A DNA stretch of 12,551 nt from NCBI GenBank assembly GCA_965601425.1, contig CBFCWF010000124.1:1-12551 (forward strand), written 5' to 3'. The position numbers and the translations under genes are program-made. Source of the DNA: Thiosocius sp965601425. GTDB lineage: Bacteria > Pseudomonadota > Gammaproteobacteria > Chromatiales > Chromatiaceae. This document shows, in pieces, positions 1 through 6,638 of this stretch. Position 1 is the first letter of the stretch, and each line of letters begins with the position of its first letter. Below the pieces are notes generated by a model. That model saw only the letters and a list, made by a program, of their open reading frames with translations. It was not told the origin of the DNA and searched no databases.

Positions 1-473
1 AGGACCATGTCTCGAATTACGACTTCAGGAACGCCAGGCTCAGCGACCTGCCGATCGATCAACGCTGCGCGCACGACGGGTCGGGCGGCGATGCGACAGA
101 CTGCAACCCGGCGGCAACCGACCGCTTCGGCCTGCTGCGTAACTTCCCGATTACCGAGCCGCCACACCATGCGACGGACGCACACGAAAAAGAAGACTGC
201 CGACTGAGAGACGGCGTGTTTCGCGGAAGGCTCTATGTAGATGCCGACGGCGTGCATTGCGAGCCCGGCACCGGTGCCCCCAGCCTACGACTGGTCGCGG
301 TCGACTTCGCCGACGTCAACGGAGATCAGGTGCTCGACGCGGTGCTGCGCTTCATCCCGATAGGCCCCGGCGCGTCACGTATACCGCTGACGCTACCGGT
401 GACCCGTTTCAGTGACTCCGGGCCATTCACTACCCCGGTATTCGACGCACCCCCGCCCCTGCCGATACGCTGA
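1..473 (+). CDS. 3' part of an unrecognised, probably exported protein (5' end outside window)
   Basis: The frame that starts at base 3 is open from the window edge to the TGA at 471-473, giving about 156 residues with no start inside the window. A short internal ATG exists only in another frame, so this is best read as a truncated gene. The visible part holds four cysteines (in QRC, DCN, EDC and HCE contexts), which suits disulfides in an exported protein. A segment near residue 100, VDFADVNGDQVLDAVLRF, resembles the Asp/Asn-rich calcium loop of FG-GAP/VCBS-type repeats. The C-terminus is proline-rich. It converges on def with only 45 bases between the stops. I do not recognise the family; surface or periplasmic location is inference from the cysteines and the FG-GAP-like loop. 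Confidence 0.6.
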   Translation, partial: DHVSNYDFRNARLSDLPIDQRCAHDGSGGDATDCNPAATDRFGLLRNFPITEPPHHATDAHEKEDCRLRDGVFRGRLYVDADGVHCEPGTGAPSLRLVAVDFADVNGDQVLDAVLRFIPIGPGASRIPLTLPVTRFSDSGPFTTPVFDAPPPLPIR

Positions 474-482
474 GCCGCGGTA

Positions 483-501
483 CGGGGTCGCATGCGCCCC
501 G
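483..501. terminator. GC-rich hairpin between convergent genes, possible bidirectional terminator
   Basis: CGGGG at 483-487 pairs with CCCCG at 497-501. T488 is bulged, CG/CG extends the stem and CATG forms the loop. It lies between the stop of the truncated + strand gene and the stop of def on the - strand, where a shared transcript end would be expected. There is no T-run on either side, so it does not meet the intrinsic terminator pattern. The call rests on position and stem only. Confidence 0.3.
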
Positions 502-518
502 CAATCGACATGGCGAAA

Positions 519-1031
519 TCAGCCGCGCTTGCGGTAGACCTTGCGTCGGAAAAGATCGGTGCGCCGGCTCACGACGCGGTCGACGAACAGCATGCCGTCC
601 AGGTGATCGATCTCATGTTGGGCCGCGCGCGCCTCGTAGCCTTCCATGTCGAACTCGAGCGGCTGGCCGTCCGGGTCCCTCGCGACCAGGTGGATACGGG
701 TGGCGCGGATCACGTTGCCGGTGTAATCGGGCACCGAGAGGCACCCTTCCCTCCCCATCTCGTAGCCTTCCCAGTGAGTGATCTCGGGATTTATCAGGAT
801 CAGATGACCATGATTCGGTACCGGTTTGCGGGTGCCGGTGCAATCGATGATGACGATACGCCGGAAGCAGCCGACCTGCGGTGCCGCGATACCGACTGCG
901 GCCGGCCCGTTGCGGCGCGTCTCCTCCAGGTCGACGAGGAACCCTTGCAGCCGCTCGTCGAACTCGCGCACCGGATCGGAAACCCGCTTCAACTGCGGGT
1001 CAGGGAGCGTCACGATGTCTAGTATCGCCAC
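519..1031 (-). CDS. def: Peptide deformylase
   Basis: Removes the N-terminal formyl group from nascent proteins in the cytoplasm, using a metal ion. All three family motifs are present: AVGIAAPQ at about residues 45-52, EGCLS at 95-99 and HEIDH at 139-143. Metal ligands would be Cys97, His139 and His143, with Glu140 catalytic. The start is GTG at 1031, giving 170 residues, the usual length; the reading frame runs further upstream but that part is inside the ACT-domain gene and looks unlike any deformylase. The ribosome site GAGGT at 1041-1037 overlaps the upstream gene's TGA stop, suggesting coupled translation. The first glycine of motif 1 is Ala here. It is the last gene of the rluD-pgeF-gcvR-like-def cluster; no methionyl-tRNA formyltransferase gene adjoins it, so it may be a second deformylase. 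Confidence 0.93.
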   Translation of the reverse strand: MAILDIVTLPDPQLKRVSDPVREFDERLQGFLVDLEETRRNGPAAVGIAAPQVGCFRRIVIIDCTGTRKPVPNHGHLILINPEITHWEGYEMGREGCLSVPDYTGNVIRATRIHLVARDPDGQPLEFDMEGYEARAAQHEIDHLDGMLFVDRVVSRRTDLFRRKVYRKRG

Positions 1032-1039
1032 GCCAGACC

Positions 1040-1567
1040 TCAGCCGATGTAGGTGTCGATGGCGCCGACGTTGACGTCCACGCCTTCCTGACGCAACGGC
1101 TCGAGTATGCGCTCGATCGACTCGAGCGGCGCATCCGCGACCCCGGCGATCTGCATGATATAAACGGGATCCTGGCGCGTCCCGGCGACATCCGACTCCA
1201 GGTCCAGGATGTTGAAGCCCGATGCCGCGAGCGCGGCGGTCACCTGGGCGACGATCCCTGCTCGGTCCGCACCACTGACCGTGACCTGGATATTGGGCAC
1301 CAGGTGCTCGTGCAGGTGCGCGCGAATCGGGTCCACGTGCAGGCACATACCCTGCGCTTCGACTACCGGCTTCAGTCGATCTTGCAGTACGGCCTCTTCG
1401 TGCCCACCGGAAACCATCATCATGATCGTGAAATTGCCGCCGAGGCGCAGCATCGAGGTCTCGCCGAGATTGAGCCCCAGGTCGAACAGCGCGCGGCTGA
1501 CCGCCGCAACGATCCCCGGCTTGTCCTCGCCGATCAGTGTCAACATGTACCAGTTGTCAGTCATCAT
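1040..1567 (-). CDS. gcvR: Two-ACT-domain protein, GcvR-like regulator
   Basis: A 175-residue protein made of two ACT domains in tandem, roughly residues 1-85 and 90-175. Each opens with the typical glycine-containing ligand loop: GEDKPGIV near residue 13 and GADRAGIV near residue 99. This layout and length match GcvR of E. coli (about 190 residues), which senses glycine and represses the glycine cleavage operon by binding the activator GcvA. There is no DNA-binding domain, so any regulation must act through a partner. ATG codons stand at 1567 and 1564; GAGG lies about 8 bases upstream of the first. It starts 16 bases after the pgeF stop and ends 8 bases before def, so it is clearly in the operon. 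Identity as an ACT regulator is firm; the precise GcvR role is inferred, since no gcv gene is in view. Confidence 0.8.
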   Translation of the reverse strand: MMTDNWYMLTLIGEDKPGIVAAVSRALFDLGLNLGETSMLRLGGNFTIMMMVSGGHEEAVLQDRLKPVVEAQGMCLHVDPIRAHLHEHLVPNIQVTVSGADRAGIVAQVTAALAASGFNILDLESDVAGTRQDPVYIMQIAGVADAPLESIERILEPLRQEGVDVNVGAIDTYIG

Positions 1568-1583
1568 GGTGGCCTCGCGTCGC

Positions 1584-2312
1584 TCAGGATTGCAGCCAGA
1601 TCAGACTCGCCATTCTGCCGGTAACGCCATCGCGACGGTAGGAGTAAAAACGCCTGGGCTCGCTGAACGTGCACCAGCCCCCGCCGCTCACTGCGTCGAC
1701 CCCGAAACGCCCCAGCTGCAACCTTGCGAGCCCATAGAGATCAGCCAGCCAGCGGCCGTTCCGCTGCGCGGTGAAACAGGGCCCGCTGGTCGAATGCTCG
1801 GCGAGGAATGCGGCACGCACCTCGTGGCCTACTTCGAACGCACGCGGACCGATTGCCGGACCAAGCCATGCGAGCAACTGTCCGGGCGCGTCATCGAACG
1901 CCGCCGCCGTGCGTTCCAGCACACCCGCGAGCAATCCCCGCCAGCCGGCATGGGCCGCCGCGACACGGGTCCCGGCCCTGTTGCAGAACAGCACCGGCAG
2001 ACAATCGGCGGTCAGCACGACGCAGACCCGGCCGGGGCGATCCTCGAAGCAGGCATCCGCACTGTGCGTCGTGCGACCCGGCAGGCGCAGATCCGTACCG
2101 TGCACCTGGTCCAGCCATTGCGGTTCACCGGGCAGGCCCAGCTGATCTGACAGTCGGGCGCGATTCTGCTCCACGGCCTGCGGATCGTCACCGACATGTG
2201 CCCCGAGATTGAGACCCTGCCAGGGCCCGACGCTGACGCCGCCGCCCCGCAGCGTGCTGCAGGCCCTGACCGCGACGGGCGCGGGCCAGTCTGGGCGGAT
2301 GCACTCAACCAT
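1584..2312 (-). CDS. pgeF: YfiH/PgeF family multicopper-type (laccase domain) enzyme
   Basis: Belongs to the YfiH/DUF152 family (CNF1/YfiH fold), described variously as a polyphenol oxidase, a purine nucleoside phosphorylase/adenosine deaminase, and an enzyme that corrects misincorporated serine in peptidoglycan precursors (PgeF). With the start at 2312 the protein is 242 residues, the length of E. coli YfiH, and it begins MVECIRPDWPAPVAVRACST in line with that protein. Metal-site residues are visible as His71 (LDQVHG), Cys104 (TADCLP) and His121 (AAHAGWRG). The C-terminal SYRRDGVTGRMASLIW block is also family-typical. An upstream ATG at 2390 would add 26 unrelated residues and a long overlap with rluD; the chosen start overlaps the rluD stop by 8 bases, suggesting translational coupling. 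The rluD-pgeF order is as in E. coli; clpB, which follows there, is absent. Confidence 0.92.
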   Translation of the reverse strand: MVECIRPDWPAPVAVRACSTLRGGGVSVGPWQGLNLGAHVGDDPQAVEQNRARLSDQLGLPGEPQWLDQVHGTDLRLPGRTTHSADACFEDRPGRVCVVLTADCLPVLFCNRAGTRVAAAHAGWRGLLAGVLERTAAAFDDAPGQLLAWLGPAIGPRAFEVGHEVRAAFLAEHSTSGPCFTAQRNGRWLADLYGLARLQLGRFGVDAVSGGGWCTFSEPRRFYSYRRDGVTGRMASLIWLQS

Positions 2313-3342
2313 CCCCGCCGCCAGAGTCCCGTCCGATGCCGAAGCCGGCATCGCCTTGCGGATCGGGGTCGGTCCAATCAATACCCGCATCGGCTGCCAA
2401 TGCGATGATCACCGCGCGCATATCGTCCGGGATTGGACAATCGAGGCGCAGTGGCCGACCGCTCACCGGATGCTGCAGTTCGAGGCGCTTGGCATGCAGG
2501 GCCTGGCGCCGGAAACCACGCAGCACCGCGGTCAACGCCTCGGACGCACCGGCCGGCAGCCGCAGGCGACCACCGTACTGCGGATCGCCGAACACCGGGT
2601 GGCGCAGGTGGGCCATGTGTACCCGGATCTGGTGGGTCCGCCCGGTCTCGAGCAGCACCTTGAGCAACGTATGGCCACGTAAATGCGTCAGAACCCTGAA
2701 GTGCGTGACCGAGGGCCTGCCCAGCGGATTGACGGCCATCCGCGTGCGCTGGGTCGGGTGGCGACCGATCGGCAGGTCGATGGTCCCGCCGGCCGGCATG
2801 CCGCCGACCACCAGCGCGCGATATTCGCGCCTGACGCCGCGCGCCGCGATCGCATCGACGAGCCGCTTGTGGGCCTTCTGGCTGCGGGCGATCACCATCA
2901 GCCCGGTGGTGTCCTTGTCCAGCCTGTGCACGATACCGGCGCGCGGCAGTTCGACCAGGCCCGGATCGTGATACAGCAGCGCGTTCTGCAGCGTACCGTC
3001 CGGATTGCCCGCAGCCGGGTGCACCACCAGGTCGGCAGGCTTGTTGATCACCAGGATATCCCGATCCTCGAATACGATATCGAGTGGGATCGGTTGCGGC
3101 ACACAATCGACCTGTTGCTCGGCGACCGCCCGGAGCTGAAGGTGATCACCGCGCTCGACCCGGTCGCGCGGGCGGCGTTGCTCGCCGTTCACACTGACCC
3201 GTCCCTCGCGGGTCCAGGACTGCAAGCGGCTGCGCGAATAGTCGGGAAACAGGCGTGCAAGCGCCTGATCCAGCCGCATGCCGGCCTGCTCAGCGGTTAC
3301 CGTCGCCTCGAGCGGCGATTGTTGCGGTTTCTGATCAGCCAC
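2305..3342 (-). CDS. rluD: 23S rRNA pseudouridine synthase RluD
   Basis: Converts uridines 1911, 1915 and 1917 (E. coli numbering) in helix 69 of 23S rRNA to pseudouridine. An N-terminal S4 RNA-binding domain (RLDQALARLFPDYSRSRLQ, about residues 23-80) is followed by the RluA-type catalytic domain. The catalytic aspartate is about Asp142 in GIVHRLDKDTTGL, and the late motif GRTHQIRVH is intact. The GTG at 3342 gives 345 residues, near the 326 of E. coli. The frame stays open to an ATG at 3465, but that would run through the 5' end of the divergent bamD and add 41 unrelated residues, so I reject it; the exact start is still uncertain because no strong ribosome site is visible. First gene of the cluster leading to pgeF, the ACT protein and def. 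Confidence 0.93.
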   Translation of the reverse strand: MADQKPQQSPLEATVTAEQAGMRLDQALARLFPDYSRSRLQSWTREGRVSVNGEQRRPRDRVERGDHLQLRAVAEQQVDCVPQPIPLDIVFEDRDILVINKPADLVVHPAAGNPDGTLQNALLYHDPGLVELPRAGIVHRLDKDTTGLMVIARSQKAHKRLVDAIAARGVRREYRALVVGGMPAGGTIDLPIGRHPTQRTRMAVNPLGRPSVTHFRVLTHLRGHTLLKVLLETGRTHQIRVHMAHLRHPVFGDPQYGGRLRLPAGASEALTAVLRGFRRQALHAKRLELQHPVSGRPLRLDCPIPDDMRAVIIALAADAGIDWTDPDPQGDAGFGIGRDSGGGDG

Positions 3343-3353
3343 GGCGCTTTCGG

Positions 3354-3359
3354 TATAAT
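3354..3359 (+). promoter_or_regulatory. Candidate -10 box for bamD
   Basis: A perfect TATAAT at 3354-3359 stands 35 bases before the bamD ATG. TGATCA at 3332-3337, 16 bases upstream, is the best -35 candidate but matches the sigma-70 consensus at only three of six positions. The box lies in the rluD/bamD divergent region and, with the GTG start for rluD, falls just upstream of the rluD coding sequence. Transcription would begin near 3366, leaving a short leader. Confidence 0.45.
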
Positions 3360-3394
3360 CGCGGTCCAGTTTCACGGAATGCAGATTATCGCCG

Positions 3395-4213
3395 ATGTTG
3401 CGCATGCCCTGGCCAATTTTGCTGTCGCTGCTGATGCTGAGCGGTTGCTCGATGTTCAAGGACACGGACGAGACGATCGGCTGGAGTCAGCAGAAACTCT
3501 ACACCGAGGCCACCGACGCGATGAATGCCGGGGGCTACGAGCGCGCGATCAAGTACTACGAGACGCTCGAGTCGCGCTACCCTTTTGGCAAATATGCGCA
3601 CCAGGCCCAGCTGAACATCGCCTATTCCTACTACCGGTTCTCGGAACCGGAGTCGGCGCTGGCCGCTGCGGACCGCTTCATCAAGCTGCACCCGAACCAC
3701 CCCGCGACGGCTTACGCCTATTACCTGCGCGGCCTGATCAACTTCAACCGCAGCCTCGGTTTCCTGGACCGTTTTTTGCCCACAGATACCTCACAGCGCG
3801 ACCCGGGTGCCGCGCTTGACTCCTACAACGATTTCGCCGAGGTCGTGAAACGATACCCGGAGAGCGAGTACGCGCCAGACTCGGCACAGCGCATGCTATA
3901 CCTGCGCAACAACCTGGCGCGCAACGAAGTCAACGTCGCCGGTTACTACATGCGGCGCGGCGCGTTCGTCGCCGCCGCGAACCGGGCAGAGTACGTGGTC
4001 CAGAATTACCAGCGCACGCCGGCACTACGCGACGCGCTGGTCATCATGATCGCCGCGTATTCGGAGCTGGGCTTGAAGGAGCTCGAGGAGGACACGCGCC
4101 GGGTACTCGCTCTGAACGAGGCGAACGGCAGTCTCATCGACGACCCGCGGGAGGTCGGCGACAAATCCCTCGGGCGCAAGGTCTGGGAATTCTTCGAACT
4201 GGATGAGAACTGA
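3395..4213 (+). CDS. bamD: Outer-membrane assembly lipoprotein BamD
   Basis: Essential lipoprotein of the BAM complex, which folds beta-barrel proteins into the outer membrane; it works on the periplasmic face with BamA. Residues 1-17 form a lipoprotein signal peptide ending in the lipobox LSGC, with Cys18 as the lipidated residue and Ser at +2, consistent with outer-membrane sorting. The rest is TPR-type helical repeat: AMNAGGYERAIKYYETLESR, YRFSEPESALAAADRFIKLHP and YPESEYAPDSAQRM are characteristic of BamD/ComL. Length is 272 residues against 245 in E. coli. A second ATG at 3404 would remove three residues and keep the signal; no strong ribosome site separates the two. Divergent from rluD, as in E. 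coli, and convergent with glnB. Confidence 0.94.
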   Translation: MLRMPWPILLSLLMLSGCSMFKDTDETIGWSQQKLYTEATDAMNAGGYERAIKYYETLESRYPFGKYAHQAQLNIAYSYYRFSEPESALAAADRFIKLHPNHPATAYAYYLRGLINFNRSLGFLDRFLPTDTSQRDPGAALDSYNDFAEVVKRYPESEYAPDSAQRMLYLRNNLARNEVNVAGYYMRRGAFVAAANRAEYVVQNYQRTPALRDALVIMIAAYSELGLKELEEDTRRVLALNEANGSLIDDPREVGDKSLGRKVWEFFELDEN

Positions 4214-4321
4214 TTCCGCGGCGCCGACCGACGGAGCCTGCCGGTCGCCTACGCGCCCGACGGCAAGCCCGCTTGCGAGCACACGGCCTCTCGACCGGCG
4301 GATTCTCGGCCGGGTGTAACG
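4214..4321. other. Convergent bamD/glnB intergenic spacer with weak stems
   Basis: This 108-base spacer separates the stops of bamD (+) and glnB (-). It holds CGACCG at 4225-4230 facing CGGTCG at 4242-4247, and GCAAG at 4263-4267 facing CTTGC at 4272-4276. Neither stem is followed by a T-run, so I cannot call a standard intrinsic terminator, though a transcript end on both strands is expected here. No small open frame stands out. Confidence 0.3.
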
Positions 4322-4660
4322 TCAGACCGCGTCGTCGTCCTGCTCGCCGGTCCGTATGCGTACCACTTTCTCGACACTGGAGACGAAAATCTTGCCGTCG
4401 CCTATCTTGCCGGTGCGCGCGGCGCTGGTGATCGCGTCGATGCAGGCTTCCACCTGATCGTCGCTGACGACGATATCGATCTTCAGCTTCGGCAGAAAAT
4501 CGACCACATACTCGGCGCCACGGTAGAGCTCGGTGTGACCCTTCTGTCGGCCAAACCCCTTGACCTCGATCGCGGTCATGCCCGTCACACCAATATTCGA
4601 CAGGCTCTCACGCACGTCATCCAGCTTGAACGGCTTGATGATGGCCTCGATTTTCTTCAT
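4322..4660 (-). CDS. glnB: Nitrogen regulatory protein PII (GlnB type)
   Basis: A 112-residue PII signal protein, exactly the usual length. It senses 2-oxoglutarate and ATP/ADP as a trimer and relays nitrogen status, classically to NtrB, the GlnE adenylyltransferase and other targets. Tyr51, the uridylylation site at the tip of the T-loop (LYRGAEYVVDFLPK), is present, so control by GlnD is expected. The start KKIEAIIKPFKLDDVRE and the nucleotide-binding TGKIGDGKIFV segment (around residues 83-93) are canonical. ATG at 4660 has GGGAG at 4672-4668, 7 bases upstream. It follows nadE on the same strand after a 60-base gap and is probably cotranscribed with it; no amtB is nearby, which favours GlnB over GlnK. 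Confidence 0.95.
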   Translation of the reverse strand: MKKIEAIIKPFKLDDVRESLSNIGVTGMTAIEVKGFGRQKGHTELYRGAEYVVDFLPKLKIDIVVSDDQVEACIDAITSAARTGKIGDGKIFVSSVEKVVRIRTGEQDDDAV

Positions 4661-4663
4661 GCT

Positions 4664-4679
4664 GATTCTCCCGGGAATC
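4664..4679 (-). promoter_or_regulatory. Small hairpin holding the glnB ribosome site
   Basis: On the transcript, GATTC pairs with GAATC around the loop CCGGGA, placing the glnB Shine-Dalgarno GGGAG in the loop and 3' arm. Upstream in the same 60-base gap, CCGGCT and AGCCGG (+ coordinates 4690-4695 and 4707-4712) form a second stem, and ATTCT/AGAAT (4714-4727) brackets the nadE stop codon. These stems are seen directly; a role in tuning glnB translation is inference. Confidence 0.3.
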
Positions 4680-4720
4680 GCTGATTGGACCGGCTGTGGC
4701 GGCAGGAGCCGGTATTCTAA

Positions 4721-6313
4721 TCAGAATCCGCTGACAATGGGATAGCGACGATCCCGCCCGTAGGCCCGACGGGTTATCTTGACGCCGGGCGGCGCCTGTC
4801 GGCGTTTGTACTCGTTGCGGTCGACCAGACGGATGACTTGCTCGACCAGCTCGCGTTCGTACCCGGCCGCGACGATGTCTTCGACCGACTTGTCCTGCTC
4901 CACATAGAGCGACAGGATGCCGTCCAGGATTTCGTAGTCGGGCAGGCTGTCGCTGTCTCGCTGATCGGCGCGCAATTCAGCCGATGGCGCACGCTCGATG
5001 ACACGCGACGGTATCACCTCGTCGTCGCGGTTACGCCAACGTGCGAGTCGGTAGACCAGCAGTTTCGGGACATCCTTCAGCGGCGCGAAGCCGCCGGCCA
5101 TATCACCGTACAGCGTCGCGTAACCGACCGACATCTCGCTCTTGTTGCCTGTGGTCAACAGCATGCAGCCGCGCTTGTTGCTGATTGCCATCAGGATAAT
5201 GCCGCGGCAACGCGCCTGGATGTTTTCTTCGGTGATATCCGGCTGCGTGCCGTCGAAGGTGTCGGACAGCATTTCCAGGAAGGCCCTGAACGCGGGCTCG
5301 ATCGGAATCGTCTGATGCGCGACGCCCATTCGCTCGGCCTGGCGCAGCGCGTCCTGATTGCTGATCTCAGCCGTATAGCGTGAGGGCATCATCACGACTT
5401 CGACGTTCTCCGCGCCCAGTGCGTCGACCGCGACGACCAGCGTCAGGGCCGAATCGATACCGCCGGACAGACCGAGCACCACGGAACGGAAGCCATTCTT
5501 ACGGACGTAATCACCCGTACCGGTGACCAGGGCGCGATAGACCTGTTCCTCTTCGACCGGAAACGATGCGATCCTGCCGCGCTGCGGGATGCCATCCTGG
5601 ATCGTCACCAGTGACGCCGATTCGTCGAAGAAGACCGAGCGGTGTTGCACCATGCCCGATGCGTCGACGACGAACGACCCACCGTCGAACACCAGCTCGT
5701 CCTGCCCGCCGACCAGATTGACGTAGACGACGGAAACACCGAAGCGCGCCGCGCGATCGGCGACCAGCGCCTCGCGTTCGACGGCCTTACCCTGATGAAA
5801 TGGCGAGGCATTGAGGTTGAGAAGGACCTGGGCACCCGCCGCGGCGGCCCGCTGGACCGGCGTATCGAACCAAATGTCCTCGCACACCGTGACACCGAAT
5901 CGCACACCGCCCTGCCTGAACACCAGCGCGGTCGCGCCGGGCTCGAAATAACGCCGCTCGTCGAACACGCTGTAGTTCGGCAGCTCCATCTTGCGATACT
6001 CGCACTCGACGACCCCGTCACGCAGCACGCCGGCTACGTTGTACCGCACGCCGTCGCGCAGTGCCGGATATCCGACCACGAGTGTGACGCCTGCCGCTGC
6101 ACGCGCAATCGTCTGCAGCGCGCTGCTCACCCGTGCGTCGCAGGCCGGGCGCAGCAGCAGGTCCTCCGGCGGGTAACCGGTCAGCGTAAGTTCCGGAAAC
6201 ACGATGATGTCGGCCCTGTCTCGCAGGCGCCGGGAACAGTCGATGACTCGCCGGGCATTGCCCGCGATATCACCGACCATCAGATTCAGCTGAGCGAGTG
6301 CGACGGTGGTCAA
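4721..6313 (-). CDS. nadE: Glutamine-dependent NAD+ synthetase
   Basis: Catalyses the last step of NAD+ synthesis, amidating nicotinic acid adenine dinucleotide with ATP and using glutamine as the ammonia source. The N-terminal nitrilase-type glutaminase domain (about 1-250) shows the catalytic triad Glu41 (FPELTLTGYPPEDLL), Lys108 (YRKMELPNYSVFDERR) and Cys144 (VCEDIW). The C-terminal synthetase domain carries the ATP pyrophosphatase loop SGGIDSA at 283-289 and TTGNKSEMSVGYATLYGDMAG. Length is 530 residues, typical of the shorter two-domain form. The start is TTG at 6313: it gives the usual MTTVALAQLN opening, an in-frame TAG stands at 6346-6344, and no ATG or GTG lies between. The ribosome site is weak (purines GAGAG about 10 bases upstream). 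Followed by glnB, which may regulate it. Confidence 0.94.
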   Translation of the reverse strand: MTTVALAQLNLMVGDIAGNARRVIDCSRRLRDRADIIVFPELTLTGYPPEDLLLRPACDARVSSALQTIARAAAGVTLVVGYPALRDGVRYNVAGVLRDGVVECEYRKMELPNYSVFDERRYFEPGATALVFRQGGVRFGVTVCEDIWFDTPVQRAAAAGAQVLLNLNASPFHQGKAVEREALVADRAARFGVSVVYVNLVGGQDELVFDGGSFVVDASGMVQHRSVFFDESASLVTIQDGIPQRGRIASFPVEEEQVYRALVTGTGDYVRKNGFRSVVLGLSGGIDSALTLVVAVDALGAENVEVVMMPSRYTAEISNQDALRQAERMGVAHQTIPIEPAFRAFLEMLSDTFDGTQPDITEENIQARCRGIILMAISNKRGCMLLTTGNKSEMSVGYATLYGDMAGGFAPLKDVPKLLVYRLARWRNRDDEVIPSRVIERAPSAELRADQRDSDSLPDYEILDGILSLYVEQDKSVEDIVAAGYERELVEQVIRLVDRNEYKRRQAPPGVKITRRAYGRDRRYPIVSGF

Positions 6314-6638
6314 TTCGGGGCTCTCTACCGGAACAGCGGCTCTCTAGATTACAACACGCGCGGCGCAACACCATGGCGCCGATCCAGTTCAGTGCCAAGA
6401 CCGAACCCGCCGGGTGCTTGGATGCCGGGAGGCCATGGGGCAAGTGCCGTCATGCCCGGGATCCCGCTGTCTGGCCGCGGCAACGCACACGCCGTACAGG
6501 CTGGGAAGCGCGTCCAGGAGGGGCAATGGCACTCAACTCAAGCGGATTGAACAAAGCCATCCTGGCTTCGTCAGCTCGCGCTACGGCGAAAACACGGTTT
6601 TCGCCTTGCTTCGAAACGCTCGACAAATTGGCGTATCC
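6314..6638. other. Gap between nadE and sucD: repeats, no convincing gene
   Basis: This 325-base stretch lies upstream of nadE and downstream of sucD, both on the - strand, so it should hold the sucD transcript end and the nadE promoter. It contains two copies of GGCTCTCTA (6319-6327 and 6338-6346) just upstream of nadE, a near-match to a sigma-54 site on the - strand (6383-6398), an imperfect 10-base inverted repeat (6420-6429 and 6455-6464), a perfect 9-base hairpin (6585-6605), and a 38-codon + strand frame at 6526-6642 that I do not accept as a gene on present evidence. No clear sigma-70 promoter is visible. Confidence 0.5.
6585..6605 (-). terminator. Perfect hairpin just downstream of sucD, possible transcript end
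   Basis: GGCGAAAAC and GTTTTCGCC form a perfect 9-base stem around a three-base loop, 34 to 54 bases beyond the sucD stop. Position and stem fit an intrinsic terminator or a 3'-end protecting hairpin of the sucCD message. The T-run lies within the 3' arm (GTTTT) instead of after the stem, so it is not a classic intrinsic terminator. Confidence 0.45.

Noticed and set aside
1032..1346. Extended deformylase frame upstream of the GTG at 1031
   Set aside because: The added Arg/Gly-rich residues lie wholly inside the ACT-domain gene and match no deformylase.
2313..2390. N-terminal extension of pgeF to the ATG at 2390
   Set aside because: It adds 26 residues absent from YfiH proteins and overlaps rluD by 86 bases; the ATG at 2312 gives the family length and alignment.
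3343..3465. N-terminal extension of rluD to the ATG at 3465
   Set aside because: The extra 41 residues are not family-like and would overlap the bamD signal peptide and its -10 box.
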